A stretch of 64,000 nt of DNA from Bremerella alba (lineage in GTDB: Bacteria; Planctomycetota; Planctomycetia; Pirellulales; Pirellulaceae), in NCBI RefSeq assembly GCF_013618625.1, contig NZ_JABRWO010000006.1, positions 1-64,000 of the forward strand, read 5' to 3'. A program made the translations under genes and the position numbers. The stretch's first letter is position 1. Each line of letters starts with the position of its first letter. Below, piece after piece: positions 54,706-63,298 of this stretch. Below the pieces are notes generated by a model. That model saw only the letters and a list, made by a program, of their open reading frames with translations. It was not told the origin of the DNA and ran no database searches.

Positions 54706-56001
54706 TCACTGGCCGCTTGCTGCCTGATAGCCTTGGTTGGACGCAGGCTTGGGGGCCAACGGCTGGCCGGTTCCATCCCACGGCGGTACCGGGCGTGTCG
54801 TAGATTTATCGGCGGTTTTTGCTTCCGATGTGGGGGCGATCACTTCGGTGTCTTCGAGGATCACTCCACCGCCGCTGGCCGTTTGGCGTTTTGTTTTTTG
54901 GCAGTTGGCGATCCGACAATCGGTGAGCGTGATTTTGTGCTTTGCGCGGTCGTCGGTCATGGCGGCAACGCTTAGGTCGTAAAAGGTGCAGTGCTTCGCC
55001 GTGAGTGGCCCCCCGTTGCTCCAGAGCCCGGTGCCGCCGTAGCCGAGGTAGCAGTTCTCGAGCGTACCGGTCGTCCAAATACGAACCTGACGACCATTGC
55101 CCAGGGCGATGCAATCTTTGAGTTGCACGTCGTCGACCTTCAAGTCGTAGCCAGCGTCTTGATTGCGGATGCCACGGCAGCGTAGGAAGGTGACGTTCTG
55201 GGTATTGCCTTCGACGACGAACCCGTCGCCGTTTTTGTAGCGGTTTTTCTGCAGCGGCATCATATTGTTGGCAGCGGTGCAGTCCTCGAACACGATGTGC
55301 GAGTTGGGCGTGCCACCATTGTTGACGTTGAAACCGAAGGGTAACAGCTCGGTGTGTTTTTCCCACTCAGGATCGGCCTGAGAGCAATCGGCGACGCAGC
55401 GTTGAAACACAACATGATCGCAGCCTTGTTCGAGGCGAAAGCCATGTTTGCTGTAGCGAACCAGATCGCAGTCCTTGATCCGCACCTGATCGCAATCGCT
55501 TAAGTAAAACCCATACCGGCAATGCTGCACATCGACATCATGAAACGCCAAATGTGTGCGGTCGTCTGCGTTGCCTACTTTGTCGGCCAACACACCAGTG
55601 CGGTAGCCATCGAGGCGAAGGTTTTCAAACGTGATATGGGATGCCCCGGCCCTTAGTCTGATCGCCGTGGCCCCTTTCGAGGGCGCTTCGAGCTTCCACT
55701 GATGCGCCAACACCGGCAAGCCGTTCCCCCGATCGACGCCGCGGATAATGATCGGGGCGTCCGCAGTTCCGTGAACATCGATTGAAAGCGAAACCCCTTG
55801 ATACGAGCCCCCACCGAGAAGCAGCGTATCGCCCCGCTTTAGCTGGGAAACCGTTTCGGAAAGCGATGTGGCGTCGAAGGCGTTTTCCCAGTTCGTACCA
55901 TCCTTCTGCCCGGCACCTTCTACCGTGACATGGCGGTCGGCGGCAACGGCCCATGAGATAAGGAATAAGGAGAGGCAAATCGTAAGGGTTGTTTTCAGCA
56001 T
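54706..56001 (-). CDS. Secreted right-handed parallel beta-helix protein (pectate-lyase-like)
   Basis: 431 residues, signal peptide cut near AVA (about 20). Short repeats of beta-helix rungs fill the protein: LLLGGGSYQGVSLSI, HITFENLRLDGYRTGVLADK, YGFYLSDCDQVRIKDCDL, FGFNVNNGGTPNSHIVFEDCTAANN and TLTDCRIANCQ. This is the right-handed beta-helix (PbH1) architecture of pectate lyases, polygalacturonases and secreted bacterial surface proteins; no lyase catalytic Lys/Arg set is obvious, so it might bind or modify polysaccharide instead. The C-terminus (PVPPWDGTGQPLAPKPASNQGYQAASGQ) is Pro-rich and disordered. Confidence 0.88.
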   Translation of the reverse strand: MLKTTLTICLSLFLISWAVAADRHVTVEGAGQKDGTNWENAFDATSLSETVSQLKRGDTLLLGGGSYQGVSLSIDVHGTADAPIIIRGVDRGNGLPVLAHQWKLEAPSKGATAIRLRAGASHITFENLRLDGYRTGVLADKVGNADDRTHLAFHDVDVQHCRYGFYLSDCDQVRIKDCDLVRYSKHGFRLEQGCDHVVFQRCVADCSQADPEWEKHTELLPFGFNVNNGGTPNSHIVFEDCTAANNMMPLQKNRYKNGDGFVVEGNTQNVTFLRCRGIRNQDAGYDLKVDDVQLKDCIALGNGRQVRIWTTGTLENCYLGYGGTGLWSNGGPLTAKHCTFYDLSVAAMTDDRAKHKITLTDCRIANCQKTKRQTASGGGVILEDTEVIAPTSEAKTADKSTTRPVPPWDGTGQPLAPKPASNQGYQAASGQ

Positions 56002-56408
56002 GAAGGACGACTCAAGAGGAGGTGATCAGATAAGTGCACGTAAGACACTACCCTACTACAGATGTCAGAAAATTTCATGATCCCGACAGGAAAGTCTCGC
56101 GATGCGGCGATTCAACTTCGTTGAGAATGCTTGCTGTAAAAACGTTCAACACAAGCCTGCGGCTTAAGCAGTTTAGGCCGAGGTGAGCAAATATGGCCCA
56201 CTCCTCAGAGATACCACGAAATATCTTTGAGTCTTGAATTAACGATATTTAATACATTTTGTGTCGCAATGGGATCTCGCATTGGCATGCTAACTGCATT
56301 TGTTTGTCTTGTGTCTTGATCTCTTATTGGCCTTATCTCTGTCGAATGGTCAAGACACGTTAACCCCCTCCCCTTTCTAACTAGTATTCTGAAAAGGCAA
56401 GACGCTTC
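56002..56408. other. Intergenic region, promoter for the DUF1559 gene likely
   Basis: 407 AT-rich bases between divergent genes. The best promoter-like spacing is a TTGAGT, 17 bases, TAATAC near 56227-56255, which matches poorly. No gene or repeat is supported. Confidence 0.35.
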
Positions 56409-57335
56409 ATGGTTCACCATCCTTCAACTCGGCGCGGGTTCACACTTGTAGAACTGTTAGTTGTGATCGCTATTATTGGCGTATTGATCGCGCTTTTGCT
56501 TCCGGCTGTGCAACAAGCACGCGAAGCGGCTCGTCGGATGCAGTGCAGCAACAATCTCAAGCAACAGGGGCTGGCTCTGCACAACTATCACGACGTTCAC
56601 CAATCGTTTCCATCGGGCGAATTGACGGTCAGTCGTTTAGGTTGGCAGTCGCTAATTCTTCCGATGATCGAGCAAGGTGCCCTGCACGATGCGCTCGACA
56701 CGGCCGGGGCATTCACTGCCAGAAACACGTCGGCCGATCCTGCCTGGCATAACGACCCCGACGTGGTATCGACCGGCACAACGCCGCTGGCCCAAACGAT
56801 TATTGACGGCTACATCTGCCCTTCAGATCCCTCGGGAGGTTTGAACGAAAAGATCCGATCGGACGATTCGAATTACCCTGGAGCCTATGGCAAGTCGAAC
56901 TACGTCGGCGCATACACGGCCGCGTTCTACGACAGTTCTGGCACGAAGACAGCCGATCGTAAGGCAACCTTCTACGAAAACTCGAAGGTCAAGTTCCGTG
57001 ATATTACCGACGGAACGAGCAATACGTTGATTGTCGGCGAACGATGTACGGCCTCTCCTTTTGTCGGGTCGTTGTGGATCGGATGGCACAATCTAACCGG
57101 TCCCATTACCCACAGTCATCAGTTTACTTTGCGGGTTCGGATCAATCGTCTGTCGAACGACACCGACTATCCAATCAATGGAAACAGCATGCACTCGGTC
57201 AGCAGTATGCACCCCGGTGGTGCCCAGTTTTTGTTTGGTGACGGCTCGGTCCGTTTCTTAGCAGAAACGATCAATCTTCAATCGTACGCAGCTTTAGGAA
57301 CCATCGACGGTGGCGAGGTTGTCAGCGAGTTTTAA
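56409..57335 (+). CDS. DUF1559 prepilin-like protein (H-x9-DG)
   Basis: 308 residues. The N-terminus [25 protein letters not shown] is a type IV prepilin/type II pseudopilin signal, processed after the Gly, with Glu at position 5 of the mature protein. The hydrophobic helix to residue 30 is followed by [20 protein letters not shown] and the DUF1559 body. Its end holds the H-x9-DG signature [16 protein letters not shown]1559 proteins are massively expanded in planctomycetes and probably form pseudopilin-like surface assemblies; individual functions are unknown. A lipoprotein gene follows 60 bp downstream, the same arrangement as at 62860-64000. Confidence 0.93.
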   Translation: MVHHPSTRRGFTLVELLVVIAIIGVLIALLLPAVQQAREAARRMQCSNNLKQQGLALHNYHDVHQSFPSGELTVSRLGWQSLILPMIEQGALHDALDTAGAFTARNTSADPAWHNDPDVVSTGTTPLAQTIIDGYICPSDPSGGLNEKIRSDDSNYPGAYGKSNYVGAYTAAFYDSSGTKTADRKATFYENSKVKFRDITDGTSNTLIVGERCTASPFVGSLWIGWHNLTGPITHSHQFTLRVRINRLSNDTDYPINGNSMHSVSSMHPGGAQFLFGDGSVRFLAETINLQSYAALGTIDGGEVVSEF

Positions 57336-57394
57336 GCACGCGCCGTCGTGATCGCCTAAATGACATTTAGAAACATTGGTTGAAGAGGACTTAG

Positions 57395-57808
57395 ATGAAT
57401 CGAATGCAAACACTCATGCTGATCGCTGCGTTGTCAGCGATCAACTGGACGGGCTGTAGCCAGGATAGCGGCCCGGCTTTAGGGCAGGTAGATGGAGTCG
57501 TTACTCTGGATGGCAAGCCGCTGCCGGATGCGATGGTGAGCTTTTATCCAGCCGAGGGTGGACGATCGGCGCATGGAACGACCGATGGCACGGGCAAGTA
57601 TCAGCTACGTTTCACAGCCTTTAAAGAAGGGGCCATGGTGGGCCAACACACCGTCAAGATCGAGGTGGGTGTTCAGACTGGGGAAGTCGCTTTGACGCCT
57701 GCCCAGAAAGCGCGAAAATTGCCGGAAATCTATAACAAAAATTCCGAGCTTAGCGCTGAAGTCAACAGAGGTTCTAACACGCTCGACTTCGCACTGAAAT
57801 CTAAGTAG
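57395..57808 (+). CDS. Small lipoprotein with carboxypeptidase-regulatory-like domain
   Basis: 137 residues. The signal peptide ends at a lipobox, WTGC (Cys21). The remainder is one beta-sandwich of the carboxypeptidase-regulatory/CnaB-like type: VDGVVTLDGKPLPDAMVSFYPAEGG, GTTDGTGKYQLRFTAF, HTVKIEV. It closely resembles the lipoprotein at 62860-63279 (EVSGVVTMDGAPLQNIQVLFQP). Both follow a DUF1559 gene. It would be anchored in the outer or cell membrane and may cap or decorate the pseudopilin-like partner; that role is inferred from the pairing. Confidence 0.88.
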   Translation: MNRMQTLMLIAALSAINWTGCSQDSGPALGQVDGVVTLDGKPLPDAMVSFYPAEGGRSAHGTTDGTGKYQLRFTAFKEGAMVGQHTVKIEVGVQTGEVALTPAQKARKLPEIYNKNSELSAEVNRGSNTLDFALKSK

Positions 57809-57810
57809 CC

Positions 57811-57864
57811 AAAAAAAATTGCCGGTCGAAGCGTCCGCCGGAGGGGACGCTTCATCTCCGGCAA
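57811..57864 (-). terminator. Bidirectional terminator between lipoprotein and cold-shock genes
   Basis: TTGCCGG + GAAGCGTCC pair with GGACGCTTC + CCGGCAA (57819-57864). A run of eight A (57811-57818) on the plus strand becomes a T-run after the stem on the minus strand, so it is a strong terminator for the cold-shock gene; it may also stop the plus-strand lipoprotein gene. Confidence 0.8.
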
Positions 57865-57886
57865 ATAGTCTCTCGCGAAACTGTTA

Positions 57887-58084
57887 CTACGCAGGTTTCA
57901 CGTTTTCGGCACGCGGACCTTTAGGGCCTTGGCCTTCATCGTAAGAAACACGCTGACCTTCGTGAAGGTCTTCAAACCGGACGCCGTCCAAGTTTGAAAG
58001 GTGAAAAAACAGGTCCTTGTTCTGACCTGTGTCGATAAAGCCGAAGCCTTTGTCGGTGAGACGCTTGATGATACCTTCCGGCAT
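57887..58084 (-). CDS. Cold-shock domain protein (CspA family)
   Basis: 65 residues, a complete single cold-shock domain: RNP1 KGFGFI (about 13-18) and RNP2 DLFFHLS (about 30-36). It binds single-stranded RNA and DNA, and melts secondary structure during cold or growth transitions. The ATG at 58084 has AAGGAATGG ahead; a longer frame to 58162 lacks similarity. The A/T-rich region upstream (58085-58260) probably contains a long 5' leader, as in other csp genes. Followed by the terminator at 57811-57864. Confidence 0.93.
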   Translation of the reverse strand: MPEGIIKRLTDKGFGFIDTGQNKDLFFHLSNLDGVRFEDLHEGQRVSYDEGQGPKGPRAENVKPA

Positions 58085-58262
58085 GATCCATTCCTTGAGC
58101 ACAAATCTTGCAGGACACCGGGAAGCACTTTGCTTAACGGTTGTCTTTGCATAAAAGAGCATTTTACGACGAAAATCGAGCGCTGAACAGCATGCTAAGC
58201 AACTTAGTTCACATCTTTAATATACATCGGGAAAAAAAGATCATCGCTCGCGCTGAAAACCC

Positions 58263-58640
58263 TTAAAACCCCGGTAAAAAGGAGGTTTTAAGGTCGAAGG
58301 CCTCGCTTACTGGGACTTCGTTTCGGGCACTATTTTCGATCGATCCTTCGTTCGTCCAAAGAAAAGGATAGAAGAAGAAGCACCGATCACGGGAAAGATA
58401 TCGGGTATCGGCTCGCCAAGATGTCCAACGAAGGTCGGCATAAAATTCATCGAGACCGCCGTTCACGGCACTATAAAACAGGTCGGAGTAACCCAGTTCG
58501 AGCGGCTCCCAGTCCAGATCATCGGGTGCCCAGTAATAGACATTGCCGACGTCCTCGCCCAGTTTGCCTCCGTTGATGGCGAAGAATCCACCGGCTACGT
58601 CGTCCGCAATCAGGAAAAGCCCTGGGGTTAGATCAGGATG
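58263..58640 (-). pseudogene. 5'-truncated DUF2625 gene remnant
   Basis: About 120 codons from 58640 to the stop at 58263 encode the C-terminal part of a DUF2625 protein (GFFAINGGKLGEDVGNVYYWAPDDLDWEPLELGYSDLFYSAVNGGLDEFYADLRW ... is the family signature, given here in pieces: ADDVAGGFFAINGG, GNVYYWAPDDLDWE, GGLDEFYADLRW). The homology begins immediately after the stop codon of the bestrophin gene; upstream in the same frame is only antisense-like sequence within bestrophin. The first roughly 90-100 residues of the family are missing and no start codon with a ribosome site is seen. Best explained as a deletion remnant. Confidence 0.75.
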
Positions 58641-59587
58641 TGGTCGACCGGTTGGATCGGTTCCGGCAGTTCCTCGTCGGGACGCCCGGATAGTTGGAGA
58701 ACGTTGCGTTCGATCATGGTGGTCAGCTGCAACAGCGGCAGGTCGTTGTCGTCGAGCATAAACGGCTGCTCGATTTCGTCCCCCACGGCATCGAGCCCGA
58801 GAAAGAAGTAAGCGACCAAGGTGACGACCAGCGGAGTTAACATTCCGACGGTATCGTGCAGGCCACACGGCAATGCCATGCAGTACAGAAAGACTGTGCG
58901 GTGGGTCAGCACGCTATAGGTGAATGGAATTGGGGTGCTTTTAATGCGTTCGCACCCACCTTGAATGCCCATCATTTCGGTCAAGCAGCTGTGCAGTAGC
59001 GGGACATGATAGGCATCGAGTCGTCCGCTTCGCCAGGCCGAATTGATCTGACGCGAGATCCGATCGGCGATGGCCGCCGGAACATTATCTTGGGCCAGAT
59101 CATGGTGCAGCTGCTGGTCGCCAGGTAACTGTTCTTCCAGGTCCGCGGCTGGGTCGGTTTCGCGTAGGCGATGTCGCAGAGCATGAATATGACAGATGAC
59201 CAGCCGCACCATGTGCAGACGCTGTTGCTGAACTTCGTCGGAAGGTTGTGGGTTGTTTTCGCCAACGGTATCGTCAATCAGCGTGTTGATCTGCATGGTG
59301 AAACTTCGGCAGACATTGACCATACATCCCCACAGTTTGCGGCCTTCCCAGTAGCGATCGTACGACGCCGTATTACGAAAACCGAGGAAGATCGCCAACG
59401 CCAGGCCGACCACGGTAAAGGGTGCCATCGTTAAGGTGTACGCGTGATCGGGAAAAAGAAATGCGGAGGTGGTGATCAGGACCGACCAGAAGAAGACGAC
59501 GGCCATGCGCGGCCAGATCGATTCCATCGTCGTTCCATGAACGGCGAAGATCATTCCTAGCCAGCTGTCTTTTTCCGTAACGATCAT
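58628..59587 (-). CDS. Bestrophin family (YneE-type) anion channel protein
   Basis: 319 residues, the family length. N-terminal IVTEKDSWLGMIFAVHGTTMESIWPRM followed by helices; FRNTASYDRYWEGRKLWG (about 71-88) is the bestrophin signature, and PLLQLTTMIERNVLQLSGRPDEELPEP ends it. Prokaryotic bestrophins form pentameric ion channels in the inner membrane, conducting anions or cations. The end appears normal, so it has not lost sequence although a DUF2625 remnant begins right after its stop. Confidence 0.9.
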   Translation of the reverse strand: MIVTEKDSWLGMIFAVHGTTMESIWPRMAVVFFWSVLITTSAFLFPDHAYTLTMAPFTVVGLALAIFLGFRNTASYDRYWEGRKLWGCMVNVCRSFTMQINTLIDDTVGENNPQPSDEVQQQRLHMVRLVICHIHALRHRLRETDPAADLEEQLPGDQQLHHDLAQDNVPAAIADRISRQINSAWRSGRLDAYHVPLLHSCLTEMMGIQGGCERIKSTPIPFTYSVLTHRTVFLYCMALPCGLHDTVGMLTPLVVTLVAYFFLGLDAVGDEIEQPFMLDDNDLPLLQLTTMIERNVLQLSGRPDEELPEPIQPVDHILI

Positions 59588-59681
59588 GAGGACCTAAGGC
59601 CTGATTGCATAGAGGTATGGTAATACTTGCCGAACAAGTTACCCGATGAGACCCTGCTATGGCAACCGAGACCGGCACCGA

Positions 59682-61271
59682 TCAATCCTTGGCCGGTGCG
59701 CCCCCTTTGCGAAGTAGAGGTGGCGCCTTGCCGGAGACAGGCCGAATCAGCTTGCCGCTGAGATGGTCGGTCTCGACGGCCGTTTTATGCCAGAGCTGCG
59801 AAAGCTCTTTCACGCGCTGGGGATACTCGTCGGCAAGGTCGTTCAGTTCGGTCCCGTCCTTTTCAGTGTCGTACAGCTCCCACTGCGAAGCGCGATGCGT
59901 GACGACCTTCCATTTCCCTTGCCGAATCGCTCGGTTGTTTGCGAAGTGGAAGTACAGGAACTCGTGCGGCTGACGCGTTTCGCCTGCTAAGATAGGCGTT
60001 AGCGAGAGACCTTGCAGCGGCTCGAGCTTTCGCTTGGGCCAGCTGGACGGGTACTCGGTTTTGCCCAGATCGACGCACGTGGCCATGAAATCGATCAGGT
60101 GGGCTGGCTGATCGGTGATCGCGCCGGGCTTGGTTTTCAAGCCGGTGGGCCAGTGGGCGATTAGCGGAGACGAGATGCCTCCTTCGTGCTGGTTTTGCTT
60201 GTGCAAACGAAACGGCGTATTACCCACATGCGACCAGCCGGTGTCGTAACACCAGTACGATCGCGGGTCCCATGGCTCGTACTCTTGGCCGCGAGTGCGT
60301 TCAAACGGACAGGCCCCGTTGTCCGAGCAAATCAGAATGAGCGTGTTGTCGAAGATGCCCTGCTCTTTGAGAAACGCGACCAATTGGCCGGTCGTTTGAT
60401 CGACCCGGTCGACCATGCCGGCGTAGGCTGCCATGCGGCGGCGTTCCCAGTCTTTTTGATCGTCGGTCAGCGTGTCCCATTCGGGAACGAGTTCTGGCCT
60501 GGGAGACAATTCCCACTGTTTGGGAATCAGCCCCATTTCAAGCTGTCGTTCGTACCTGGTCGCGCGAAGTTTATCCCAGCCTTCGCCGTAGCGGTTTTCG
60601 TACTTGCGGAAGTCTTCCTCGCGGGCATGCAGTGGGTAATGGGGAGCGTTGTGGGCAACATATAAAAAGAACGGCTTGTCGGGGTTCTCGGCGAGCGACT
60701 CGCTGAGGAACGTCTTGGCCCATTTCACGTTGGCGTCGGTGGTATAGAAGTCGTCGTCGAAGTCGTCCCACTTCTCGCCATTGAGACGAAACGATTTGTC
60801 TCCTTCAAAGAAGTTGGTCGCCCCGGAAAGGTGCCCGAAGTATTTCTGAAAACCAAAATCGGTTGGCTGTTTGCTGAGATGCCATTTGCCCACCATGGCC
60901 GTGGTGTAGCCAGCATCGCCGAGCACCTCGGCAATCGTCACGCCCCGCTTGAGTGACTCGCTGCCGGCTTGGTCGCAGTACAAACCGGTGAGCAGCGATA
61001 CCCGCGATGAATGGCATTTGCCGGTGTTATAGAAGTTGCGAAAGCGGAGCCCGTCCTTGGCCAAGCGGTCGATGTTGGGCGTTTCGATCTCGCTTCCATA
61101 GCAACCGAAATCAGAGAAACCAAGATCGTCGACCATCATAATGATGATATTAGGACGCTCGGCCGCTTGAGCATTGGGAGTGCCCCACCCCAAGCCCACC
61201 ACCGTTGTCACAACGAACAACGAAATTCGGGCCGCCGCCGCGATCGTCTCGCGCATAGTAATAAGGTCCAT
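59682..61271 (-). CDS. Secreted sulfatase (arylsulfatase/choline-sulfatase-like)
   Basis: 529 residues, signal peptide to AQA (about 36). Alkaline-phosphatase-superfamily sulfatase: metal site NIIIMMVDDLGFSDFG (Asp48, Asp49) and the active-site motif KCHSSRVSLLTG (Cys86 to Arg90). The usual C-x-P/A-x-R for formylglycine is here C-H-S-S-R, a serine at the third place. Other signatures are GKWHLS (about 125-130), SDNGAC and a C-terminal substrate loop. Desulfates sugars or aromatics in the periplasm; the substrate subtype needs alignment. The first ATG is kept; an ATG five codons later would also give a full signal peptide. Confidence 0.93.
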   Translation of the reverse strand: MDLITMRETIAAAARISLFVVTTVVGLGWGTPNAQAAERPNIIIMMVDDLGFSDFGCYGSEIETPNIDRLAKDGLRFRNFYNTGKCHSSRVSLLTGLYCDQAGSESLKRGVTIAEVLGDAGYTTAMVGKWHLSKQPTDFGFQKYFGHLSGATNFFEGDKSFRLNGEKWDDFDDDFYTTDANVKWAKTFLSESLAENPDKPFFLYVAHNAPHYPLHAREEDFRKYENRYGEGWDKLRATRYERQLEMGLIPKQWELSPRPELVPEWDTLTDDQKDWERRRMAAYAGMVDRVDQTTGQLVAFLKEQGIFDNTLILICSDNGACPFERTRGQEYEPWDPRSYWCYDTGWSHVGNTPFRLHKQNQHEGGISSPLIAHWPTGLKTKPGAITDQPAHLIDFMATCVDLGKTEYPSSWPKRKLEPLQGLSLTPILAGETRQPHEFLYFHFANNRAIRQGKWKVVTHRASQWELYDTEKDGTELNDLADEYPQRVKELSQLWHKTAVETDHLSGKLIRPVSGKAPPLLRKGGAPAKD

Positions 61272-61566
61272 TTTGGAATTCCAGAGCGATCAATAAAGAG
61301 GGTCAGGCGGGGCTTGTGCCGGTGGGGGGTGTCGTCCGAATGATTCGATTATAGCCACACGACGCCAAACTCGCCAAGAGTTACAGTCAAAGGATAAACG
61401 ATCAATTGACGAATGGGTTCTAAAGTGGATAATAGTATCCAGAATAAGGTTTCCCCCCAAGGTATCGAGAATCCCCCCTGTCATCCGCTGACACAAATCC
61501 AGATGACTCAGCGGCTCGCCGGTGCCGCTTGCTCGGTCGTCTGGGACTTTTGAAACAGGCTTCGAT

Positions 61567-62856
61567 ATGAGAATTCACCCGACGTTGATGGTGGCGACGA
61601 TGGTGTTGGCCGTCTCGCCTGGCATGGCTCAAGAGCATTACGACCAAGAGCCCATCAACTACAGCGCCAAATCGAGCGATAACCCGATTGCCCAGGTGCA
61701 GCAGCAACTGGACGAAGGCAGCCAGACGCTAGAGTTTGACCAAGACCACGGCTTTCTCAAGTCGGTGTTGAAGGTCTTGGAAATCTCGCCAGAGTCCCAG
61801 GTGCTGGTCTATTCTAAGTCGAGTTTTCAGCTACAGCAAATCTCTCCTCGTCGTCCTCGGGCACTCTATTTCAACGACGACTCGTACGTCGGATGGGTGC
61901 AGAATGGAGATGTGCTAGAGGTGATGACGACCGACCCGATCCGTGGCGAAGTGTTCTACACGCTTGAGCAGCAGGCGGAAGAAAAGCCGCAGTTTGTGCG
62001 CGATCAGGGGCAGTGCACCGTTTGCCATTCGTCTTCGCGCACACAGCGCGTGCCGGGCGGGTTGGTGCGGTCGATGTTTGTCACCTCGAGTGGCATGCCG
62101 CACTACGGTGCCGGGACATTCAACACAGATCAAACGAGTCCCCTTTCAGAGCGTTGGGGCGGATGGTACGTGACTGGAACGCACGGCGAGATGCGGCATA
62201 TGGGAAACGTGGTCTCGAAAGATCGCTACAAGCCAGAAAGTATCGATCGTGAAGAAGGGGCGAACGTAACCGACCTGAGCGAGCTTTTCGCGGTCGACAA
62301 GTACGTGACACCTCATAGCGATATTGTCGCGCTGATGGTTCTCGAACATCAGTTGCAGATGCAGAACTTCCTGGCCCTGGCCAGTCACGAGGCTCGCCGT
62401 TCGGCCCATCACGACCAAGTGATGAACGAGGCCTTGGAGCGTCCCGACAACTACGTGAGCGACACCACCACACGCCGCGTTCAAAGCGCCGGCGACAAAG
62501 TCGTGCGTCACATGTTGATGGTCGACGAGGCACCGCTGACTGACACCATCGCAGGAACCTCAGGCTTCGCCGCAGAGTTTCAAGCGAAAGGGATCAAGGA
62601 TTCGCAGGGGCGTTCGCTACGTGATTTGGACTTGAAGACGCGGCTCTTTAAGTATCCGTGTAGCTACCTGATCTATTCGAAGACCTTGGATCAGCTTCCC
62701 TTGAACATGCGGACACACATCGCCCAGCGGCTGCGGGAAGTTTTGGCTGGGGAAGACACTAGCGGCGATTTCGATCACCTCACTAGCGTCGACCGCCAGG
62801 CAATTTCCGAGATCTTGCAGGAAACCAAGCCTGAATTGTGGAAGCTTGGCAAGTAG
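61567..62856 (+). CDS. Exported cytochrome c-like protein, planctomycete type
   Basis: 429 residues, signal peptide (MAQ cut near 21). One haem c motif, CTVCH (about 154-158), lies in a region QFVRDQGQCTVCHSSSRTQRVPGGLVRSMFV. The rest has no domain I can name; landmarks are LEISPESQVLVYSKSSFQLQ, WGGWYVTGTHGEMRHMGN and a C-terminal helix-rich part with LPLNMRTHIAQRLREVLAGED. Similar proteins occur in other planctomycetes near PSD-type cytochromes, so a periplasmic redox role is likely. The ATG at 61567 gives the signal peptide; a GTG/ATG at 61522 adds a non-conserved leader. Convergent with the next gene; the stops are 3 bp apart. Confidence 0.83.
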   Translation: MRIHPTLMVATMVLAVSPGMAQEHYDQEPINYSAKSSDNPIAQVQQQLDEGSQTLEFDQDHGFLKSVLKVLEISPESQVLVYSKSSFQLQQISPRRPRALYFNDDSYVGWVQNGDVLEVMTTDPIRGEVFYTLEQQAEEKPQFVRDQGQCTVCHSSSRTQRVPGGLVRSMFVTSSGMPHYGAGTFNTDQTSPLSERWGGWYVTGTHGEMRHMGNVVSKDRYKPESIDREEGANVTDLSELFAVDKYVTPHSDIVALMVLEHQLQMQNFLALASHEARRSAHHDQVMNEALERPDNYVSDTTTRRVQSAGDKVVRHMLMVDEAPLTDTIAGTSGFAAEFQAKGIKDSQGRSLRDLDLKTRLFKYPCSYLIYSKTLDQLPLNMRTHIAQRLREVLAGEDTSGDFDHLTSVDRQAISEILQETKPELWKLGK

Positions 62857-62859
62857 CTC

Positions 62860-63279
62860 TTATCGTTGAGCCAAGTCAAAGGTGAACTCGTTGGGCCCGG
62901 TCAAGGTTACATCGACGGGGATTCCTTGCGAGCCGACGGCATAGCGTTTAGGCACAATGTCTTTCGTCGCGTTGGCATCCATTAGCTGGAACTGCACACG
63001 ATGCTTGCCGGGCACGGCACCTGCGGAATTGGTCGGATAGTAAACCCGAAATTTTCCGTCGGCGTCACTCAGTCCGCGCGAGGCGCCGGCATCGGCCTCG
63101 GGCTGGAATAGGACTTGAATGTTCTGAAGCGGTGCTCCGTCCATCGTGACCACACCACTGACTTCGGCCAGATCCGGTCCGTCCGAAGACGAACCGAAAC
63201 AACCGATGGTGGTTGATGTGATCAGAGCGATCAGCAGCACTAAAAACGATCGATTTAAGTGAGATTGGAAAGGCTTCAT
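62860..63279 (-). CDS. Small lipoprotein with carboxypeptidase-regulatory-like domain
   Basis: 139 residues from the ATG at 63279 (a frame to 63327 adds a leader). Lipobox TTIGC (Cys26). One beta-sandwich domain (EVSGVVTMDGAPLQNIQVLFQPEADAGASRG, GKHRVQFQL) homologous to the lipoprotein at 57395-57808. It lies 19 bp after the stop of the partial DUF1559 gene at 63299 and is presumably co-transcribed with it, forming the same two-gene cassette as at 56409-57808. Confidence 0.87.
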   Translation of the reverse strand: MKPFQSHLNRSFLVLLIALITSTTIGCFGSSSDGPDLAEVSGVVTMDGAPLQNIQVLFQPEADAGASRGLSDADGKFRVYYPTNSAGAVPGKHRVQFQLMDANATKDIVPKRYAVGSQGIPVDVTLTGPNEFTFDLAQR

Positions 63280-63298
63280 CCGTTTGATCCCTGTGCAA

